This document shows positions 17,201 to 22,448 of a DNA stretch of 22,448 bases, piece after piece; position 1 is the stretch's first letter; every line of letters starts with the position of its first letter. The notes below the pieces were generated by a model. It ran no database searches, had not been told where the DNA came from, and saw nothing but the letters and a program-made list of their open reading frames with translations. The stretch lies in contig NW_003134346.1 of assembly GCF_000003605.2 (NCBI RefSeq), positions 67,454 to 89,901 of the forward strand, written 5' to 3'. Source of the stretch: Saccoglossus kowalevskii (Eukaryota; Hemichordata; Enteropneusta; Harrimaniidae). Made by a program: the position numbers and the translations under genes.

Positions 17201-19889
17201 ATGCTCTAATTGTTTGAAAAAACTCTAATTTAACGCTTTTTGGTTAACTGACCTCTCAATGACACTCTTTCTCCAGGTGGACACGAATATCGTATACACA
17301 TATTGTCATACATTGGATAAGTACCGGGTTCGCAACCACATTCTCTTTTATGTACACCATCGCACTCCTGGACAACCTGTGAAACAAACAATATTACATG
17401 ATTATGATTACTTGAAGCCACAACCATTATGCCAGCAATAAACCAACCATATTTGGACAGTTAATCTTATGCACTGCTATAAATTTAAAATGGATGTCAG
17501 AAGTCCAATTGGTCAATCTAGCAAAGGTGTTGTGACATCATCATTATCATCATTAGCTGAAAACAATTTTTGCTAAAAAGACATTTTAGCTGTTTTATAT
17601 AGAGTTGAATGTAAAAAAATAGGAAAAAAAGGTATATTCGCTGGATTTTATTTCCACTGAATCATTCCTCCAGTGAAAATAAATTTCAAGTGAAAATAAA
17701 GTAATTTGCAGTACTGTAACATATGTTTATAACTATATTACCAGACACCTTTGTCACATAGGACATGAATAATAATTACTTAAAATTGTGACTTAAAATA
17801 CAAACGCATCTAACATCATTATCCCAGCTTATTATCCAATTGTTTAGAGACACAAAACCTGCAATTTTACATTCACCAAGAAAAATGTTTGTTATGCAAT
17901 CAAATTCAGTCATTTAGCTAAGAAATAAATGATGAAATAAAAAACAAATAAAAAAATAAAAATACAGTAACTTGTGCAAATGACAATTGTAATTCACTGT
18001 GTGACCTATTACGTCTTCTTGGGGAAAATAAAATTGCAAAATTAGTTACGTTGTCATTGATTTCCACAACATTTTTACAATGAAAAAACAGAAATGCATG
18101 GCCACAAAAAATATGCATTTTATTTACGATATTAATTTCTTAACATCAGAATTAACAAGGTTAAAATTAATAGGGTCTGCTGGAACATGCTCAAAATCAA
18201 AGTCTTCATCAGCAAACTCTTAATGCACAATTTCACAATTTGATCTGCAACAACATCATTTGACCTGCAACAACATCATTTGACCTGCAACAACATCATT
18301 TGACCTGCAACAACATCATTTGACCTGATAGATCATATCTGTTTTTTAAATGCTGTGTCATATCGATGCAAGACATTTTGGTAATACAATGCAGAAGTGA
18401 ATTACCGATATCAAAGTAGGATGTGTTTGGACAGATTTCACCAAAAAAAAAAGTAACTAACAATTTTTGAAAGGTAAACTGAATGTGGAATGAGGTATTT
18501 ATGGCCTTTCACGTCATAGCTTTGAAAAGTACCCGGATGTTAAATATGTTCGTTCGTTGTTTATTCCCCTCTATGAATGGCCTCCAAGGTGTTTAATTGC
18601 AAGCACTTCAAATGCCTATCCAAGCTACAGTTATAATTAAAACAAAATTAAACCACTGCAATATTATTTCAAAAACAGTTTAGAATATACACAACTATAA
18701 ATTAAGGCCGCATTTAGGTTCGCTTTAAAAGGTCAATGTCGAAGCACAGTCTATGTATGATTACCATAGACATGCAATATGCCAGTATTTGAAAAAATCA
18801 AACAACGATCAAACACCAGGTTTTATGACGAGACATTTTGAAGGACATGTGCATGAGTATTATATATTAAGCCTTGTTAACACATGCCAAAAAAAATCAA
18901 GGTTCCTTTTACCTTATCAATTGGTTAAAAAAAAATCAGGGTTTCATCCTTAGCAAATAGCTCAGTTAAATATACATATCAAGTCAACATGTAAGCAGTC
19001 AACCAGCATAAAGCTGCACTTATTAATTTTATCATTCACCAACTCAGCAGCACTTACCCATTGTACAGACTCTTTCCTTGAAAGCATGAAAATACATAGT
19101 TGTTTGAAAACATTAATCACTATTAACATAGAAGCCTATTCATGTATGCAAATTCATTTTTCACTAAATTGTTTTCCTTGGGTTTATGAGTGTATTGACC
19201 TAAAAAAAAGTTGTCATTCATCAGTCTAATTTTGGTGAGAAATGTTTTTTTTTTTTTTTTTAAGGAATAGAGACTATTTTGTCAATTTCCTATGACAATA
19301 TACCATATCTCAATTAGTAGGCTGGAGACCGATAAGATGATTTGAAATTATTTACAAAAATTACGTTTCAAAACGTCAAAAATGCAATTTTTTTTCAAAG
19401 TTGAGCCCTATAGAATTGTTCTAAATTTAGTGATTTTTGGAAAACATTTAGGACAAGTTTCTCAAAACATGTCTCTGTAACACAAGAAGAACGCTATTTC
19501 ATAGTGCCATCGAGCAATATATCTCCATGATTTTACATAATAAACCAATTAACATTATTATGCAATGTATAAACAACTTTCTCAAAAAAATAGGAGTGCA
19601 GGTAGGCATCGACCACAACAATAAATGTAGTGTTTCAGCCAAATGTTATACGGGATAGATATGAAATCTGGAGATTAAAATGTAAAGTATATGTATAGTA
19701 TTATCCAAGCCACACCCTGTAATATTTAAGTTCTTGTATTTTGAAATTTCATTACAAAATACAGTAATTTAATGAAAGAACTATAGACTTACCACTTGAT
19801 TTTTTCCAAAACAACGTTCAGAACATAGCCAGCATTCTTGACAAAAGTTGTAATACGGTAAATACATATTATGTTCACATAACTTGCAC
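7908..19889 (-). CDS. TNF receptor superfamily member with death domain (spliced, 5'-partial)
   Basis: This is a type I membrane receptor of the TNFR superfamily. Such receptors bind TNF-family ligands outside the cell and recruit death-domain adaptors inside. The model joins seven exons: 19889-19793, 17376-17253, 15150-14908, 14102-13654, 12249-12144, 11953-11696 and 8224-7908. Every junction has GT/AG sites and matching phase, and the 1594 coding nt have no internal stop, giving about 530 residues. Residues 1-137 hold two cysteine-rich domains. Residues about 138-340 are an acidic Ser/Thr/Pro stalk with N-glycosylation sequons. A roughly 23-residue transmembrane helix starts at IGLIVSVVC, followed by the basic HRFKRAKKK. 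A death domain occupies most of the last 104 residues. The visible 5' end is in mid-codon, so the signal peptide lies outside the window. The family call is firm; the specific orthologue is not recognised. An extra exon inside a long intron cannot be excluded. Confidence 0.9.
8310..8427. repeat. Fold-back repeat
   Basis: CCAAATTTTGGTTCAACATT at 8310 onward pairs with the inverse of 8400-8427 (TGGCTAAAATGTTTTGAACC...). The arms are about 25 nt with a 2-nt indel, and the loop is about 64 nt. It may be a small MITE. Confidence 0.5.
9479..9789 (+). pseudogene. THAP zinc-finger exon with frameshifts
   Basis: Translation from the ATG at 9479 gives MVKRCVVDGCSSAYSHSVSI, then YTFP and WWTKAVKI, the first half of a THAP finger (C-x4-C and the invariant W and P). 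The second half (YSVICSVHFTSDSFF, with C-x2-H) is in another frame starting about 9616, so a frameshift lies near 9611-9616. That frame stops at TAA near 9724. A third frame then reads IPDQPMITEADFRRERDV up to a GTAAGT that could be a donor at 9790. THAP fingers bind DNA in transposases and host regulators. The two Cys of the first pair are at 9491 and 9506, and the Cys and His of the second at 9637 and 9646. The 44-residue spacing fits the family. Confidence 0.65.
10471..10658 (+). pseudogene. Possible second exon of the THAP element
   Basis: After a TTTTGTTCAG acceptor-like site the plus strand is open for about 60 codons (PESSDSVQTCAGDSADHDDQ...) to a stop at 10658-10660. It has a coding-like base composition compared with the surroundings. 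An intron from GTAAGT at 9790 to this site would place it after the THAP exon. I recognise no domain, and the opposite strand is also open here, so this is a weak call. Confidence 0.25.
11696..11953 (-). CDS. Exon F: membrane-proximal stalk, transmembrane helix, juxtamembrane tail
   Basis: This 258-nt exon begins STVPQSVGSTEQSDD, a hydrophilic membrane-proximal stalk. A hydrophobic helix of about 23 residues follows (IGLIVSVVCIVLTGVSVTGA), then YICHRFKRAKKK, a basic stop-transfer signal that fixes the C-terminus in the cytosol. The cytosolic stretch continues through SPKRSQQSVGYSMVNV to PEQ. The acceptor is TTTCTTTTCTAG and the donor is CAAG|GTATTT. It ends with one base of a split codon, in phase with the death-domain exon. 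Confidence 0.9.
11954..12143 (-). other. Intron E-F (190 nt)
   Basis: This is the shortest intron of the gene, with donor GTACAG and a pyrimidine-rich acceptor TTTTCTAG. It contains no repeat or open frame of note. Confidence 0.8.
12144..12249 (-). CDS. Exon E: short acidic stalk exon
   Basis: This 106-nt exon encodes NIDTYPVKDEFEENG and then a run rich in Asn, Asp, Glu and Lys ending NVNQ. It is needed because exon D ends in phase 0 while exon F begins with two bases of a split codon. This exon starts in phase 0 and ends with one base, repairing the frame exactly (G+TT gives Val). The acceptor is TATTACTTTTGTAG and the donor is CAAG|GTACAG. It is only 190 nt from exon F, and the 977-bp transposon sits 71 nt upstream of its acceptor. 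Confidence 0.82.
12751..13091 (-). pseudogene. Unrecognised coding segment inside the inverted-repeat element
   Basis: A minus-strand frame is open from 13086 to 12706 and is coding-like to about 12751: SIKVERKNGGIVVDWYVIDV, then TFTQLYESLVAASEF, ILSRVAISRFF, and GEVYGGLKVGQATSQFGCF. It ends at a plausible donor, TTCGAG|GTGAAG. An ATG lies at 13091-13089 (ATGACGACCAC), but it is one base out of frame with the segment. This looks like a first coding exon with a single-base deletion. I do not recognise the family. It is less AT-rich than the surrounding intron and is not part of the receptor, whose phases close without it. A captured host exon or a transposon gene remnant are both possible. Confidence 0.45.
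13103..13282 (-). CDS. Short open frame beginning in the terminal inverted repeat
   Basis: An ATG inside the right inverted repeat opens MDDICTHISFRLFSKT and continues through SSDESPQIVFCLELADSYYH to a stop at 13103, 59 residues in all. It lies directly upstream of the larger segment at 12751-13091 but in another frame. No domain is recognised. It may be an untranslated leader or the remains of an element gene. Confidence 0.2.
   Translation of the reverse strand: MDDICTHISFRLFSKTKKISSDESPQIVFCLELADSYYHKVPACRKTSFGPPQNMPILS
13303..13326. repeat. (ATA)n microsatellite
   Basis: About eight ATA units lie directly beside the right end of the 977-bp element. Confidence 0.9.
13654..14102 (-). CDS. 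Exon D: repetitive acidic stalk
   Basis: This 449-nt exon encodes 149 residues rich in Ser, Thr, Pro, Asp and Glu and with no cysteine until the intron read-through. It carries two clear imperfect copies of one motif, SEVSPEILPENTVINVSDAM and REVSPDILSKNTVFNQSDQM. More diverged PTLPDTVPDIPQENELPD-type repeats follow. Sequons NTT, NNS/NSS, NVS and NQS suggest glycosylation. The likely role is an extended juxtamembrane stalk that lifts the ligand-binding domains off the membrane. The acceptor is TTTACATTTCAG and the donor is AAAG|GTATAC, ending in phase 0. Confidence 0.88.
14103..14907 (-). other. Intron C-D (805 nt)
   Basis: This intron holds a GC-richer block at 14146-14313 flanked by a 7-bp direct repeat. 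The remaining ~590 nt show nothing recognisable; the short open frame at 14581-14775 has no domain. Confidence 0.8.
14146..14313. mobile_element. GC-richer 168-bp insertion-like block
   Basis: GGCATAT occurs at 14139-14145 and again at 14314-14320. Near the ends CACCTGTGCA and TGCACAGGTG form an inverted pair. The block is much richer in GC than the intron around it. It has no poly-A tail and no recognised family. Confidence 0.35.
14908..15150 (-). CDS. Exon C: cysteine-rich domain 2 and start of stalk
   Basis: This 243-nt exon completes a split GCC codon and ends with one base of a split GAT. It contains RCRRCPKNTYSS, then CTPHTDC, then DAVC, the usual pattern of a TNFR domain. A glycosylation sequon (NAT) lies just before the final cysteine. 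After it the sequence turns acidic and cysteine-free, beginning the stalk. The acceptor is TTCTACTTTTAG and the donor is GAAG|GTATAG. The phases match exons B and D on both sides. Confidence 0.92.
15590..16430 (-). repeat. Inverted, degenerate array of the same ~135-bp family
   Basis: The plus strand repeats TTATGCAAATTAGATAATTA, then TTTCAACCCAA, then ATTCATTGCAATGTGATG-type motifs at intervals of roughly 130 bp. Read on the minus strand these match the motifs of the array at 480-1058 (CTAATTTGCATAAT, TGGATTGAAATTTG). A MITE copy at 15711-15935 interrupts it. Boundaries are approximate. Confidence 0.6.
15711..15935. mobile_element. MITE family 1, copy 4
   Basis: It starts TACTGTAAAATACTTTATTT and ends AAATATTTTACAGTA, a near-perfect inverted pair. 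It is the cleanest copy for defining the ends. It lies within the ~135-bp repeat array in intron B-C. Confidence 0.82.
16568..16665. repeat. Small inverted-end AT-rich element
   Basis: GTTGCAT at 16568 and ATGCAAC at 16659-16665 are inverted. Further copies (ATGCAACC, GGTTGCGATT) and the inverse pair TTTAGATTAAA / TTTAATCTAAA lie inside. It may be a fold-back MITE. Confidence 0.35.
16754..16779. repeat. 26-bp perfect AT palindrome
   Basis: The stretch beginning TTATATTAATATTAA reads the same on both strands over 26 bp. The flanks GGTAGGTATGGT on the left and ACCATATC...TACCTACC on the right extend the inverted symmetry, with about 12 extra bases in the right arm. Confidence 0.8.
17253..17376 (-). 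CDS. Exon B: end of cysteine-rich domain 1, start of domain 2
   Basis: This 124-nt exon begins in phase 0 at VVQECDG and ends with one base of a split codon. It supplies the typical end of a TNFR domain (VVQECDGVHKRECGCEPGTY) and then opens the next one at CIRYSCPPGERVSLRG. Joined to exon A it gives QVVVQEC followed by a Cys-Gly-Cys, exactly as expected for the family. The acceptor is TTTGTTTCACAG and the donor is AGAG|GTCAGT. Confidence 0.9.
17554..17716. mobile_element. MITE family 1, copy 5 (left end eroded)
   Basis: The right half is clear: TATTCGCTGGATTTTATTTC, then CAGTGAAAATAAATTTCAAG, then AAAATAAAGTAATTTGCAGTA. The left end begins near TTAGCTGAAAACAATTTTTG and is decayed. Confidence 0.65.
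18241..18329. repeat. 20-bp tandem repeat, about 4.5 units
   Basis: TGACCTGCAACAACATCATT is repeated four times with one base change in the first unit, followed by a partial TGACCTGAT. It lies in intron A-B. Confidence 0.95.
19793..19889 (-). CDS. Exon A: first part of cysteine-rich domain 1
   Basis: This 97-nt exon starts with one base completing a split codon. It then reads CKLCEHNMYLPYYNFCQECW and continues through LCSERCFGKNQV. The spacing, with paired cysteines, an aromatic residue and then C-x2-C-x2-C, is the classic first half of a TNFR cysteine-rich domain. The acceptor is a pyrimidine-rich TATTATTTTCAG and the donor is GTG|GTAAGT, a near-consensus site. The 39-bp satellite begins about 90 bp upstream on the minus strand, so the preceding exon must lie beyond the array. 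The exon is too short to stand out as an open reading frame. Confidence 0.85.
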
Positions 19890-19979
19890 CTGAAAATAAT
19901 ATATAACAATTGTAGTTGCCATTTTTTTTGTGTGTTTTCTAATGAATTAACAGTCCCAAAATAATCTTTGGGTTACAAA

Positions 19980-22448
19980 CTATATGCATATATGTACATG
20001 TAAACAGCACCTAGACAGGTGGCTATGCATATGTACATGTAAACAGCACCTAGACAGGTGGCTATGCATATGTACATGTAAACAGCACCTAAACAGCTGG
20101 CTATGCATACATACATGTAAGCAACACCTAGACAGGTGATCATGCATATATGTACATGTAAACAGCACCTAGACAGGTGGCTATGCATATGTACATGTAA
20201 ACAGCACCTAAAGAGCTGGCTATGCATACATACATGTAAACAGCACCTAGACAGGTGGCTATGCATATGTACATGTAAACAGCACCTAGACGGGTGACTA
20301 TGCATATGTACATGTAAACAGCATCTAGACAGGTGGCTATGCATATGTACATGTAAACAGCACCTAGACAGGTGGCTATGCATATGTACATGTAAACAGC
20401 ACCTAGACAGGTGACTATGTATATGTACATGTAAACAGCACCTAGACAGCTGGCTATGCATATGTACATGTAAACAGCACCTAGACAGGTGACTATGCAT
20501 ATGTACATGTAAACAGCACCTAGACAGGTGGCTATGCATACATACATGTAAACAGCACCTAGACAGGTGACTATGCATATGTACATGTAAACAGCACCTA
20601 GACAGGTGACTATGTATATGTACATGTAAACAGCACCTAAAGAGCTGGCTATGCATACATACATGTAAACAGCATCTAGACAGGTGGCTATGCATATGTA
20701 CATGTAAACAGCACCTAGACAGCAGCTATGCATATGTACATGTAAATAGCACCTAGACAGGTGGCTATGTATATGTACATGTAAACAGCACCTAGACAGG
20801 TGACTATGCATATGTACATGTAAACAGCATCTACACAGGTGACTATGCATATGTACATGTAAACAGCATCTAGACAGGTGGCTATGCATACATACATGTA
20901 AACAGCACCTAGACAGGTGACTATGCATATGTACATGTAAACAGCACCTAGACAGGTGGCTATGCATACATACATGTAAACAGCACCTAGACAGGTGACT
21001 ATGCATATGTACATGTAAACAGCACCTAGACAGGTGACTATGTATATGTACATGTAAACAGCACCTAAAGAGCTGGCTATGCATACATACATGTAAACAG
21101 CATCTAGACAGGTGGCTATGCATATGTACATGTAAACAGCACCTAGACAGGTGGCTATGCATACATACATGTAAACAGCACCTAGACAGGTGACTATGCA
21201 TATGTACATGTAAACAGCACCTAGACAGGTGGCTATGCATACATACATGTAAACAGCACCTAGACAGGTGACTATGCATATGTACATGTAAACAGCATCT
21301 AGACAGGTGACTATGTATATGTACATGTAAACAGCACCTAGACAGGTGACCATGTATATGTACATGTAAACAGCACCTAGACAGGTGACTATGTATATGT
21401 ACATGTAAACAGCACCTAGACAGGTGACTATGCATATGTACATGTAAACAGCACCTAGACAGGTGACTATGTATATGTACATGTAAACAGCACCTAGACA
21501 GGTGACTATGCACATGTACATGTAAACAGCACCTAGACAGGTGGCTATGCATACATACATGTAAACAGCACCTAGACAGGTGACTATGCATATGTACATG
21601 TAAACAGCATCTAGACAGGTGACTATGTATATGTACATGTAAACAGCACCTAGACAGCTGGCTATGCATATGTACATGTAAATAGCACCTAGACAGGTGA
21701 CTATGCATATGTACATGTAAACAGCACCTAGACAGGTGGCTATGCATATATACATGTAAACATCACCTAGACAGGTGACTATGCATATGTACATGTAAAC
21801 AGCACCTAGACAGGTGGCTATGCATATGTACATGTATAAACAACACCTAGACAGGTGGCTATGCATATGTACATGTAAACAGCATCTAGACAGGTGGCTA
21901 TGCATATATACATGTAAACAGCACCTAGACAAGTGACTATACATATGTACATGTTTAAACAACACCTAGACAGGTGACCATGGATATGTGTACATGTAAA
22001 CAGCACCTAGACAGGTGGCTATGCATATATACATGTAAACAGCACCTAGACAGGTGGCTATGCATATATACATGTAAACAGCACCTAGACAGGTGACTAT
22101 GCATATGTACATGTTTAAACAACACCTAGACAGGTGACCATGGATATGTGTACAAGTAAACAGCACCTTGACAGGTGGCTATGCATATATACAAGTAAAC
22201 AGCACCTAGACAGGTGACTATGCATATGTACATGTTTAAACAACACCTAGACAGGTGACCATGCATATGTGTACATGTAAACAGCACCTAGACAAGTGAC
22301 CATGCATATGTACATGTAAACAGCACCTAGACAGGTGGCTATTTATATGCACATATACATGTAAACAGCACCTAGACAGGTGGCTATGCATATATACATG
22401 TAAACAGCACCTAGACAGGTGACTATGCATATGTACATGTATAAACAA
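19980..22448. repeat. 39-bp satellite array, about 63 units, runs off the window
   Basis: The unit reads TATGCATATGTACATGTAAA followed by CAGCACCTAGACAGGTGGC. It repeats head to tail from about 19980 to the last base. Common variants are GCATACATACATG, GTATATGTACATG and AAAGAGCTGGC. The AAAGAGCTGGC variant recurs at about 20210, 20639 and 21067, i.e. 429 and 428 bp apart, an 11-unit higher order. From about 21830 units grow to 41-42 bp (ATGTTTAAACAACACC, GATATGTGTACATG). Because 39 is 13 codons, long open frames appear on the minus strand; these are artefacts of the period. Confidence 0.97.

Larger units (their letters stand above)
15151..17252 (-). other. Intron B-C (2102 nt)
   Basis: This intron contains the degenerate ~135-bp repeat array (15590-16430) with a MITE copy inserted in it, a small fold-back (16568-16665) and a 26-bp perfect AT palindrome (16754-16779). 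No coding sequence was seen. Confidence 0.8.
17377..19792 (-). other. Intron A-B (2416 nt)
   Basis: This intron interrupts cysteine-rich domain 1. It holds a MITE-family copy (17554-17716), the 20-bp tandem repeat (18241-18329) and a long poly-T run near 19246-19262. Otherwise it is AT-rich with no open frame I can support. Confidence 0.8.

Noticed and set aside
19973-22448. Very long minus-strand open frames (240, 535 and 416 codons) of His/Cys-rich or hydrophobic repeats
   Set aside because: They are made entirely of the 39-bp satellite. A 39-bp period is 13 codons, so any stop-free unit stays open; several frames are open at once, and nothing suggests a start site or splice context.

Overview
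The window is AT-rich animal nuclear DNA. It has spliced genes with GT/AG introns, MITE-like elements, and satellite and minisatellite arrays. Frequent TACATGTA and ACCGGTA palindromes and the style of the repeats suggest a marine invertebrate, probably a mollusc or other lophotrochozoan. That placement comes from memory of such genomes and is not proven here.

One host gene is well supported. It is a TNF-receptor-superfamily receptor with a death domain, on the minus strand, in seven exons between 19889 and 7908. The exons were found by joining splice sites whose reading phases all agree. In order they encode: one full cysteine-rich domain (exons A+B); a second one (B+C); a long acidic Ser/Thr/Pro-rich stalk with imperfect repeats (D and a short exon E of 106 nt); a single transmembrane helix with a basic stop-transfer sequence (F); and a C-terminal death domain with the stop codon (G). 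About 530 residues are visible. The first visible exon starts in mid-codon, so the signal peptide and first exon(s) lie beyond the right edge, past a large satellite.

The rest is repeats. At 19980-22448 a 39-bp satellite of about 63 units runs off the window, with an 11-unit higher-order repeat of about 429 bp. At 3932-4921 there are 12 units of an 83-bp minisatellite with a 5-unit (415 bp) higher order. At 6037-6665 there are three copies of a 204-212 bp AT-rich unit, each with a hairpin. A MITE-like family with TTTTCGCT-rich inverted ends occurs five times, and a separate 232-bp MITE has perfect 19-bp ends. A degenerate ~135-bp repeat family occurs at 480-1060 and, inverted, at 15590-16430.

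Two introns carry larger DNA transposons. The last intron holds an 1.8-kb element (9107-10916) with TTAA-flanked inverted ends and a frameshifted THAP zinc-finger gene. The exon D to E intron holds a 977-bp element (12321-13297) with 27-bp inverted ends and an unrecognised decayed coding segment.

The left third (1-7000) lies downstream of the receptor gene. I see no convincing gene there. No tRNA, rRNA, CRISPR array or prokaryotic feature was found.
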